Of a stretch of DNA of 64,000 nt, positions 43,787-51,124 are shown in pieces. The stretch comes from Haloferula helveola (GTDB lineage Bacteria; Verrucomicrobiota; Verrucomicrobiia; Verrucomicrobiales; Akkermansiaceae), in NCBI RefSeq assembly GCF_037076345.1, contig NZ_AP024702.1, forward strand, positions 5,084,001 to 5,148,000. Direction: 5' to 3'. Under the pieces are notes generated by a model. It saw nothing but the letters and a program-made list of their open reading frames with translations. It did not search any database and had not been told where the DNA came from. Position numbers and translations under genes: made by a program. How positions within the stretch are numbered: position 1 is the first letter of the stretch; every line of letters starts with the position of its first letter.

Positions 43787-44914
43787 ATGGACGATCTGAC
43801 CCTCTCCGATGCCGAACGGCTCCGATACGCCCGCCACCTGAGCATTCCGGGTGTCGGCGAGGAGGGCCAGTTGCGGCTCAAACGGTCGTCGGTCCTTCTG
43901 ATCGGAACCGGCGGCCTCGGTTCGCCGGCGGCTCTCTACCTTGCAGCGGCCGGGGTCGGGAAACTGGGGTTGGTCGATGACGACAAGGTGGAGCGCTCCA
44001 ATCTCCAGCGGCAGATCCTCCACGGTGAGTCCGGTGTCGGTCGCCCCAAGCTCGAAAGCGCGAAGGAACGGTTGAGGGAGATCAATCCGCACATCGAGGT
44101 CGTGTGCCATGAGTCGCGCTTCACGCCCGATAACGCCGAAAAGCTGGTCGCTGCATATGACCTCGTCATCGACGGCTCCGACAATTTCCCGACGCGTTTT
44201 CTCAGCAACGACGCGTGCTACTTCGCGCGCAAGCCTCTCGTCTACGGGTCGATCTTCCGTTTCGAAGGGCAGCTCACGGTCTTCGCTCCCCATCTTGGAG
44301 GTCCCTGCTACCGCTGCATGCTCCCGACGATGCCGCCTCCGGGAGCCGCGCCGAGTTGTGCGGAGGCCGGGGTGCTCGGTGTCCTTCCCGGTATCATCGG
44401 CACGCTGCAGGCGATGGAGGCGATCAAGCTGTTGCTCGATGTGGGCGAGGTGCCGCTCGGCAAGTTGCTATGCTACGACGCCCTCCGTACTTCCTTCAGG
44501 ACACTCCGGCTCAGTCCGGATCCGGCTTGCAAGCTGTGCTCGTCCGAAGCTTCGCTCCGTTCCATCCGCAATCCCGAAACCCTCACCGATCCTTCCTGCA
44601 CCATGCCCGACATTCCCTCGATCAGCGTCGATGAACTCGATGCCCGCATTCGCTCCGGAAAGCCCTACGTCCTGATCGATGTGCGGCAGCCGGAAGAGCA
44701 CGCCGAGCACTCGATCCCCGGCGGCAAGCTCATCCCGCTTGATGAATTGCCCGGCCGGCTTGAGGAGATTCCCCGCGACGGCGAGGTTCTCGTCCACTGC
44801 AAGGCCGGCGGACGCTCCGCAAGGGCGGTGTCGCTGATGCTGGAAAGCGGGATTCCGGGCGCGATCAATGTCGCTGGCGGCATCGACGCATGGTTGAAGC
44901 GATCGGGAACCTGA
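43787..44914 (+). CDS. moeB: MoeB/ThiF-type adenylyltransferase fused to rhodanese
   Basis: Adenylates the C-terminus of a ubiquitin-like sulfur carrier (MoaD or ThiS type). From ATG 43787 the product is 375 residues. It has a ThiF/MoeB domain (residues ~1-265) with GTGGLGSP at 40-47, the NLQRQILH and DGSDNFPTR blocks and zinc cysteines in CYRCMLP and CKLCS. A rhodanese domain follows (~270-372) with the active Cys in VHCKAGGRS (~338). MoeB-rhodanese fusions commonly serve molybdopterin, thiamine or thiocarboxylate chemistry; which pathway is unknown. The upstream extension overlaps the divergent redoxin gene and is rejected. Confidence 0.88.
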   Translation: MDDLTLSDAERLRYARHLSIPGVGEEGQLRLKRSSVLLIGTGGLGSPAALYLAAAGVGKLGLVDDDKVERSNLQRQILHGESGVGRPKLESAKERLREINPHIEVVCHESRFTPDNAEKLVAAYDLVIDGSDNFPTRFLSNDACYFARKPLVYGSIFRFEGQLTVFAPHLGGPCYRCMLPTMPPPGAAPSCAEAGVLGVLPGIIGTLQAMEAIKLLLDVGEVPLGKLLCYDALRTSFRTLRLSPDPACKLCSSEASLRSIRNPETLTDPSCTMPDIPSISVDELDARIRSGKPYVLIDVRQPEEHAEHSIPGGKLIPLDELPGRLEEIPRDGEVLVHCKAGGRSARAVSLMLESGIPGAINVAGGIDAWLKRSGT

Positions 44915-44915
44915 T

Positions 44916-45914
44916 TCAGCGGGTCTTGGCCGACTCCATCATCTGGCCCGCGAGTTCCTTCAGCTCGCGACCCGGAATGGCATAGGTCTCGCAGCGGCTG
45001 TAGCGCGCGATGTTCATGCCGACGCAGCGCCCGTCGAGATCCAGTACGGGACCACCCATGAAGCGGCGGTTGCCCATGACGTCGGTTTGCATGACCTTCG
45101 GGAAGCCGGTCCGGCGTTCCGAGAACTCCCCGCTCATCGCGTCGTTCCGCGTCTTCTCCTCGCCAAACACATCCGCGCGTCCGGCGAGCTCGACCGGAAG
45201 GGTGATCTTTTTCCCGTCGCGCTCGATACCGATCTGGACCTCGTCGCCAACCCTGCGCTTCTCAAGCTTTTCCATCAGGCTCTCCCGGTCCGTGATTTCC
45301 TCACCCTCGAAACTGACGATCTTGTCGCCGGACATCAGGCCTGCGGCTTCGGCGCCGGTGCCTTCCGTGACTTCATCGACGACAATTTCTTCGGTGTCCG
45401 CCTTCAGGGCAACGCCGAGCACGGTGCCGCCCTTGGCGTACACCTCACGGACGTTCGCCGCGACGATTCCGACCTGGACCCGCCGTTTGCTCCGGCTGGT
45501 GGCTCCGTTGGCCACGACCCAGGTGCCCTGCTCGATGTCGTCGCCGGCAATGTCGACGGGAATCAACCCCTCGGCCTCGATCTTCACGAGTGCCACATCC
45601 CATGCGTGGTCTTGGGCGACCAGCACCGGGTTGTCGTAGCGTTCCCGGTCCACCGTCACGCTGACGCCGTCCAGATCACCGAGCTCGCTTGCCTTGGTGA
45701 GAATGAATCCGTCGGGCGAGATCACCGTGCCGAAGATGATCTCGTCGCGTCCTTTCTGGAATACGGCGCTTCCCGTCTGGAGGAAGGGCTGGACGTCGTC
45801 GAAGGCTCCGTGAACCGCAGGGCCTGCGGTCCGGTAGGTCGACTCGAGCGATTGTACCGCACTCAGCGGAGTCCAGAGTGCGAGCGAGGTGAGAAGGATG
45901 ATCGGTTTATTCAT
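44916..45914 (-). CDS. HtrA-like pseudoprotease with internal PDZ domain
   Basis: A 332-residue secreted or periplasmic protein (signal peptide ~1-20). The trypsin-like fold is traceable through GTVISPDGFILT and WDVALVKI. The histidine position is Ser76 (ILTKAS), only Asp106 is kept, and the serine position is Met286 (RFMGGPVLDLDG). A PDZ domain (~165-245) lies between the Asp half and this last segment, so it interrupts the protease fold. The start overlaps the end of the active paralogue upstream by 8 bp. A binding or regulatory role is inferred; cleavage is not expected. Confidence 0.8.
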   Translation of the reverse strand: MNKPIILLTSLALWTPLSAVQSLESTYRTAGPAVHGAFDDVQPFLQTGSAVFQKGRDEIIFGTVISPDGFILTKASELGDLDGVSVTVDRERYDNPVLVAQDHAWDVALVKIEAEGLIPVDIAGDDIEQGTWVVANGATSRSKRRVQVGIVAANVREVYAKGGTVLGVALKADTEEIVVDEVTEGTGAEAAGLMSGDKIVSFEGEEITDRESLMEKLEKRRVGDEVQIGIERDGKKITLPVELAGRADVFGEEKTRNDAMSGEFSERRTGFPKVMQTDVMGNRRFMGGPVLDLDGRCVGMNIARYSRCETYAIPGRELKELAGQMMESAKTR

Positions 45915-46890
45915 CTCGGTTTCCAAGACGGAGGGTGAGGGTTTCGCTTTTTCCTTCGCGCAGCATCTCGAAGCTGACCGCGTCGTCGGGGGCCTTTTCC
46001 TTGAGGAGTTCCTTGATGTCGTCCCGCTCTACCAGATCCACGCCGTCCATCTTGAGGAGGATATCGCCCTCCTTGATTCCGGCGGCTTCCGCAGGCGACT
46101 CGCGACCGACTTTCTTCACCCGCAATCCGCCCTCTTCACGCTTCTCGGCGGCAAGTCCGAGGAACCCCTTCCCTTTCTCGGGCTTCTTCGCGAACGGGCC
46201 TTCGCCCATAAACTCGCCACCCATCATCTTGTCCCAGTTGCTGAGATACTCGCGCATCGGGACGTGCATGTTTTCCGGAAGGCGCTGGCCTACCCGCGAG
46301 TGGATCCCGATGAGCTTGCCTTCGAGGTCGAAGAGCGGTCCGCCCGAGTCCCCACCGATCAGGTTGCAGTCGGACTGGTAAGTCGAGTCGGCGACGCGGA
46401 CGATCCGGCCGAGCCGCACAACGCTGCCGCGGTCCTCGTCGAAGCCTCCCGAGTGACCGAGCGAAAAGACCCAGTCGCCCAAGCGTGTCCGGTCCTCCCT
46501 CTCGATCGGAACGAAGGGGTAACTGCCCTTGTCGATGATCTTGGCAATCGCGGCATCGGTCTCCGAGTTGAGGCCGAGCGACTTCGCTTTGAATGACCGG
46601 CCGTCTTCGAAGCGGACCGTGAATTCCTTTCCGACGCCCCCCGTGACGTGGGCGGCGGTGAGGATGAGACCGTCCTCGGAAACGACGACACCGCTTCCCG
46701 AGCCCTGTCCGAGTTCGATGCAGACCGTGGCCTTCCGGGCATCCGGGAGCACCTGCTTGAGAAGAGACTGGATCTGCTCGAGGTCCTGTCGGCTGGAGGG
46801 GGCCTTCTTGTCATTGATCTCCGGCCGGGCCGCCAGAAGAGGTAGGGCGGAGAGACCGCAAAGGGAGGCAATCAGGGTCAGACGATTCAT
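45907..46890 (-). CDS. S1C-type serine protease with PDZ domain (HtrA-like)
   Basis: A 327-residue protease with a signal peptide (residues 1-20) and an intact triad: His81 (TAAHV), Asp112 (SETDAAIAK) and Ser182 (GGDSGGPL). A C-terminal PDZ domain spans about residues 240-320 (PAEAAGIKEGDILLKMDGVDL). HtrA-type proteases degrade or refold misfolded envelope proteins. It precedes, and overlaps by 8 bp, the pseudoprotease gene, suggesting paired function. The methyltransferase gene lies upstream in the same orientation. Confidence 0.9.
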   Translation of the reverse strand: MNRLTLIASLCGLSALPLLAARPEINDKKAPSSRQDLEQIQSLLKQVLPDARKATVCIELGQGSGSGVVVSEDGLILTAAHVTGGVGKEFTVRFEDGRSFKAKSLGLNSETDAAIAKIIDKGSYPFVPIEREDRTRLGDWVFSLGHSGGFDEDRGSVVRLGRIVRVADSTYQSDCNLIGGDSGGPLFDLEGKLIGIHSRVGQRLPENMHVPMREYLSNWDKMMGGEFMGEGPFAKKPEKGKGFLGLAAEKREEGGLRVKKVGRESPAEAAGIKEGDILLKMDGVDLVERDDIKELLKEKAPDDAVSFEMLREGKSETLTLRLGNRDE

Positions 46891-46899
46891 CGTATCAGG

Positions 46900-47532
46900 T
46901 CAGCTTAGTCCGCCGGCGCCCCGACCGCAACTCCCTGGTTCCGCCGTGTTCCGCTCCATCGCGACCAGCCACTCGCGGCCTTCCCGGCCCGGGTAGGCGC
47001 GCTCGGGCACCTTTTCCCGAATCAGCGAGAACCACGGAGAGAAATGTCTCACAATTTCGTCCCGGTCGGAGGCGTGAGGAGGTCCGTCCGGTTCCTCGTC
47101 CGGATCCCACGGAGTCAGGTAAAACACCCCGACCAGTCGGCCAGCCGGGCGGATCAGCCGCGATGCGGCGGCCGCGTATCGCCCCCGGTCGGCCGGGTCG
47201 ATGGCGCAGAAGCAGGTGTGTTCCCACACGGCGTCAAAGCACTCCGAATGCCACTCGAGGAAGTCGCCGGGGAGGTAAGTCTCGCCGCCGACTTCGGGAA
47301 ACGACTGCGCCACCTCGAGCGCAGTGGGCGAAAGATCGAGTCCGGTGACGGTCGCGCCCGCCCGCGCCAGCGCCCGGACGTCATGGCCCGACCCGCAGCC
47401 CGGAACCAGCACCCGGGCTCCTGCAAGAAATTCACCGTCAGGGCCATCGAGGCACTCGAGCAGAGGCGGCGCGGGCTCTCCCTTGTCCCAAGGCGTTTCC
47501 CCTTCCCTCCAGCGTGCGTCCCAGTCGGTCAT
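46900..47532 (-). CDS. TPMT-like SAM-dependent methyltransferase
   Basis: A 210-residue class I methyltransferase of the thiopurine S-methyltransferase-like group. W-D-A-R-W-R-E-G-E-T-P-W-D-K-G is the N-terminal hallmark, then VLVPGCGSGHD (SAM loop), TGLDLSPTAL and DAVWEHTCFCAIDP. ATG at 47532 was chosen over a TTG two codons upstream. It ends 9 bp before the htrA-like gene. Substrate unknown (often halide, thiol or metalloid). Confidence 0.85.
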   Translation of the reverse strand: MTDWDARWREGETPWDKGEPAPPLLECLDGPDGEFLAGARVLVPGCGSGHDVRALARAGATVTGLDLSPTALEVAQSFPEVGGETYLPGDFLEWHSECFDAVWEHTCFCAIDPADRGRYAAAASRLIRPAGRLVGVFYLTPWDPDEEPDGPPHASDRDEIVRHFSPWFSLIREKVPERAYPGREGREWLVAMERNTAEPGSCGRGAGGLS

Positions 47533-47571
47533 GCCCAATCGATCATCGAGTTGCTGTCGGACTGCAAGGGG

Positions 47572-48474
47572 TCAGATTCCGCCCAGTACATCATCGGGTT
47601 TCCCTTTCTGGGTGCTCGGAGATTGGGTGGTGCTGCCGAATTGGATCACCGCCCCGATGCCTGCGCCCCGGTCACCCCCGAGGCGCGGTTCGATCGCGAA
47701 CTCCGGAAAACGGTAACGGGCGCGGCGTTTGATGATCCATCGTGCGATCCATGCGGTCAGGATGCCGCCGAGGACGGTGGACGCCGCCACTCCCCATTCG
47801 CTCCACCACGACCCGAACCAGGCCTTGAGCTGCGCGCCACGGGTCGGCGGCGGTTCTTTGAGACGCTCGCTCTCGGACGGCTCCACCACGGGCGGTTCGT
47901 CCGTCAGGCCGGCGGCCCTCTCGATCCAGAAGATCCGGATCGCGGTCTGGACGCAGAATGCCTCGAGCTGTTCGGTGGCAATCGGGTGCTCTTCCGCGGC
48001 GCGGACCGCCTGGGCCAGCAGGCGCTTCTGTTCGGCTTTCGGGACATCGTCCGCGACCTGGGGGCTGAGCTGGAGGATCGTGCGCTCGGGCGCTCCAAGG
48101 AAATAGAGCACGAGAACCGACGGCTTTCCTTCGCCGAAGAATCGCTCGGCGAGCTCTTCGACCCGCACGTCCTCCGGAATCATCTGGTCGCCAGCGAACA
48201 GGAAAAGGTGGAAGTCGATCAGTGAATCGTCCGAGTGGTATTCAAGGAACTGTGCCCTTTCCTTCCTCTCTCTCGGATCGAGCAGATTCTGGGGGTCACG
48301 GAGGAAGGTGGACGGGCGGGTCGCGAAGTAATCGTCGAGAAATTCCTCCGGGACATGGATCTCATGATGGAAGTCCTCCGCTTCCTCCTCGGTCGGAGGA
48401 TCGGGCGGTTCCTCCTGCGCGATGACGCTCCAGTTGAAGAAGCAGAACGCTCCGATAAGCCATCCGTATCTCAT
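47572..48474 (-). CDS. Membrane protein with signal peptide, partner of TPM-like gene
   Basis: A 300-residue protein with an N-terminal signal (MRYGWLIGAFCFF.., residues 1-19) and acidic stretches (EEPPDPPTEEEAEDF). A globular region follows (~50-160, with SDDSLIDFHLFLFAGDQMIPED and ILQLSPQVADD), then one membrane helix near 235-252 and a basic segment (KRRARYRF). The globular part may be a divergent TPM-type domain. It overlaps the zinc-ribbon TPM gene by ATGA, so the two are translationally coupled. Function unknown. Confidence 0.6.
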   Translation of the reverse strand: MRYGWLIGAFCFFNWSVIAQEEPPDPPTEEEAEDFHHEIHVPEEFLDDYFATRPSTFLRDPQNLLDPRERKERAQFLEYHSDDSLIDFHLFLFAGDQMIPEDVRVEELAERFFGEGKPSVLVLYFLGAPERTILQLSPQVADDVPKAEQKRLLAQAVRAAEEHPIATEQLEAFCVQTAIRIFWIERAAGLTDEPPVVEPSESERLKEPPPTRGAQLKAWFGSWWSEWGVAASTVLGGILTAWIARWIIKRRARYRFPEFAIEPRLGGDRGAGIGAVIQFGSTTQSPSTQKGKPDDVLGGI

Positions 48475-49115
48475 GACTCCATGATCTCTCTCTCGTTGAA
48501 CTCTCCGTCGTCAGCCGGATCGGACCTTTGGGTTGTGGCTCCTTGAGGCAGCACCTTGCGTTCGAAACGGGCGGGATTCCGCTTCGCATGGCGGGCGCGC
48601 TTCATCAGAACCAAAGCCAGTTGCTCGATCACCCTTTGGATCCCTTCGCCGAAACGGCCCTCCACCCAATAGGCGTGGGCCCGGCTGAGAATCAGGAAGC
48701 TGTCCTTTTCGTTTAAGAAGGCATCGAGGGTATAACCCCAGGTCATGCTGGCGACCTTGGCATCGGGGTCGATGGTCAGAATGATTCCACATCGCCCTGC
48801 CCGGTCTTCGGGAATGTCGAGGAACTGGCCTCGGTTCAAAAGCCAGAAACCGAGCTGCCGGATGTCACTGCGGCCCTCGTGGCGCGCAGTGTAGACCGCG
48901 AGGAAGAGTTGGGGAAAGCGGGCCTCGAACTGGTGAAGCATCCGACCTACACGGGTGCGCTCGGTGCTTCGCATCAGTCCGGCCCTGTCTTCGATCCGGT
49001 GCAGCCGCCGGTCGGTTTCCGAAAAACGCTTGTCGGCATTCTCGAGGGTAAACCCGCAGTGCGGGCAGCAGGATGCGCCTTGGTGAATGATCTGGATGCA
49101 GCGCGGGCACTTCAT
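48471..49115 (-). CDS. Zinc-ribbon protein with TPM-like domain
   Basis: A 214-residue protein. An N-terminal zinc ribbon (Cys3, Cys6, Cys17, Cys20) is followed by a helical segment rich in R and E (residues ~28-62). A TPM-like domain (~70-185) shows GFWLLNRGQFLDIP, SMTWGYTLDAFL and FGEGIQRVIEQL. TPM-domain proteins include membrane-tethered phosphatase-like or photosystem-repair proteins; activity here is unproven. The C-terminus is charged and probably disordered. It overlaps the next gene by ATGA. Confidence 0.65.
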   Translation of the reverse strand: MKCPRCIQIIHQGASCCPHCGFTLENADKRFSETDRRLHRIEDRAGLMRSTERTRVGRMLHQFEARFPQLFLAVYTARHEGRSDIRQLGFWLLNRGQFLDIPEDRAGRCGIILTIDPDAKVASMTWGYTLDAFLNEKDSFLILSRAHAYWVEGRFGEGIQRVIEQLALVLMKRARHAKRNPARFERKVLPQGATTQRSDPADDGEFNEREIMES

Positions 49116-49453
49116 GGGGGCGATCCAAGCTAGAAATCACGGGCAGACGGGTCAAAGGCAAACCCGGCGACGGTCCGGCGGCGGGCTCGGGGTGATGGGA
49201 CGACTGACTCCGGCTCAACCAACGGCGAAATCGGAGGCGCTTCTTTCCACAATTCGGAATCAATCCTCAGAAACTTAAGATTTCCTAATGAATCGCCCTC
49301 GAGTCCGCCCAGTCCCGGCGCTCGATCCGTCTCATCCCGGATTCCAGTGCATCAAATTTCCCGTGGATTCTGCTTGGCAAGACCCCGGGGTCTGTGCAGT
49401 CTCCGCGCCCGCCCGCAATCTGCCGGGTCGGCACACCGCATTTCCGACACATT
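49116..49453. other. Intergenic region upstream of rpsP
   Basis: About 338 bp between the divergent TPM-like gene and rpsP. No additional gene or RNA structure is recognised. Promoters for both flanking genes are expected here, and the sequence near 49255-49285 is AT-richer (ACTTAAGATTTCC), but no firm -35/-10 pair can be assigned. Confidence 0.4.
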
Positions 49454-49705
49454 ATGGTTTCTCTCCGTCTTACCCGCAAAGGAACGAAGGATCGTCCCTA
49501 CTACAAGATTGTGGCTGTTGACAGCCGCAAGCGCCGCGACGGCCGCTACATCGAACAGATCGGCACCTACGATCCGATGAAGGACGGTGACAACTGGGCG
49601 GTGGATCTCGAGAAGGCCGACAAGTGGCTTGGTTGTGGTGCGAAGCCGTCCGATACGGTGAACAGCATCATTCGCAAGGCACGCACCGCTGCGGCGAGCG
49701 CCTGA
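49454..49705 (+). CDS. rpsP: 30S ribosomal protein S16
   Basis: Small-subunit ribosomal protein, 83 residues. The start [14 protein letters not shown] block and [21 protein letters not shown] are diagnostic, followed by [11 protein letters not shown] at 49454 was chosen because the ORF upstream extends the protein beyond the standard S16 N-terminus. A terminator follows; the next gene is prfA. Confidence 0.97.
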   Translation: MVSLRLTRKGTKDRPYYKIVAVDSRKRRDGRYIEQIGTYDPMKDGDNWAVDLEKADKWLGCGAKPSDTVNSIIRKARTAAASA

Positions 49706-49730
49706 TCCAGCGGATCCCGAGTTTTTCCAA

Positions 49731-49770
49731 ACGGCCGCGTCTCCCCCGGGATACGCGGCCGTTTTGTTTT
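49731..49770 (+). terminator. Rho-independent terminator after rpsP
   Basis: A perfect 10-bp stem, ACGGCCGCGT (49731-49740) and ACGCGGCCGT (49753-49762), encloses a C/G-rich loop and is followed by TTTTGTTTT. It lies 25 bp after the rpsP stop and separates it from prfA. Confidence 0.9.
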
Positions 49771-49919
49771 CGGGTGTTGCCGGTATCGATCCGCTGCGCC
49801 AGAGTCCGCCCGATGACGCAGCGCCGCTAGCGATCCATTCCTGTTCCATCTCCGACGCCCGACGGCTCCGTAGCCGTGCGGGCGTCTTCTGTCTCCGTAA
49901 CCTGCCTTTCCCGATAATC

Positions 49920-50999
49920 ATGGACTACGCCGCCCTCATCGAACAACGCCGCCGCAGGTTTGCGGAGGTCTCCGAAGCGATTGAGGACCCTTCCCTGTTC
50001 AGCGATGCGAAGCGTGCGACCGAGGTTATGCGGGAGCACCGGCGGTTGAAGGAGACACTGGACCTCTGGGAGGACTTGGAAAGTAGCCGGCGACAGTTGG
50101 CCGACAACGAGGAACTCGCCCGGGGAGAGGATCCGGAGCTTGCCGAGATGGCGGCGGATGAGATCCCGGAACTCCAACGACGAATTCCGGAGATGGAGGA
50201 AAAGCTTCAGTATCTTCTGCTGCCGGCCGATCCGGACGAGGACCGGGACGCGTTGGTCGAGATCCGTGCGGGCGCCGGTGGCGACGAGGCATCCCTCTTC
50301 GCCGGGGAGCTGATGCGGATGTACCAACGCTACGCGGAAAACCGGGGGTGGAAGGTCGAGCATCTCGGCAGCAGCCCTTCTGAAGTGGGTGGTTTCAAGG
50401 AAGTGGTGCTGAGGATCGCCGGCGACGAGGTGTTTCGCTTTCTGAAATACGAGAGCGGCGTTCATCGCGTCCAGCGCGTGCCCGCGACCGAGACCCAGGG
50501 CCGGATCCATACCTCGACCGTGACCGTCGCCGTGCTGCCGGAGGCTGAGGAGGTGGATATCGACCTGAAGCCTGACGATCTCCGGATCGAGGTTTGCCGG
50601 GCGGGCGGTGCCGGCGGCCAGCACGTCAACCGCACCGAGTCCGCGGTCCAGGTCTTCCACCTGCCTACGGGCATCATGGTGCGCTGCGAGGACGGCCGAT
50701 CCCAAGGCCAGAACAAGGAAAGAGCGCTCCAGATCCTTCGAAGCCGGCTATACGAGCAGAAGCAGCGGGAAGTTCAGGAGAACTACTCGGCCAACCGCAG
50801 GAAGCTGATCGGTTCGGGTGACCGGTCGGAGAAGATCCGAACCTACAATTTCCCGCAGAGCCGGATCACCGACCACCGGATCGGTCTCACCACCCACAAT
50901 ATCGACGGGATTCTGAACGGTTCGCTGGAGGAACTCACCGATGCCTTGCAGCGGGCGGAGATGGCCGAACGGCTTGCCGAGGCCGAGGCCGCCCGCTGA
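49920..50999 (+). CDS. prfA: Peptide chain release factor 1
   Basis: Terminates translation at UAA/UAG. From ATG 49920 the protein has 359 residues, the standard RF1 size. The tripeptide anticodon PAT is at 188-190, the catalytic GGQ at 232-234 (AGGAGGQHVNR), and the C-terminal TYNFPQSRITDHRIG block is present. The ORF upstream reads into the rpsP terminator and is not used. Confidence 0.97.
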   Translation: MDYAALIEQRRRRFAEVSEAIEDPSLFSDAKRATEVMREHRRLKETLDLWEDLESSRRQLADNEELARGEDPELAEMAADEIPELQRRIPEMEEKLQYLLLPADPDEDRDALVEIRAGAGGDEASLFAGELMRMYQRYAENRGWKVEHLGSSPSEVGGFKEVVLRIAGDEVFRFLKYESGVHRVQRVPATETQGRIHTSTVTVAVLPEAEEVDIDLKPDDLRIEVCRAGGAGGQHVNRTESAVQVFHLPTGIMVRCEDGRSQGQNKERALQILRSRLYEQKQREVQENYSANRRKLIGSGDRSEKIRTYNFPQSRITDHRIGLTTHNIDGILNGSLEELTDALQRAEMAERLAEAEAAR

Positions 51000-51124
51000 T
51001 TTGAGGTCCCGGGTGATCCGCTTGCAGGGTCGGCAAATGTCCCTCAATTTCCTTCCCACAGCCTCGGATTTCCCGTGAATCCAAAGTCATCCGCGGCACA
51101 CTCCGTGCGTCGTCATCGATCTCA

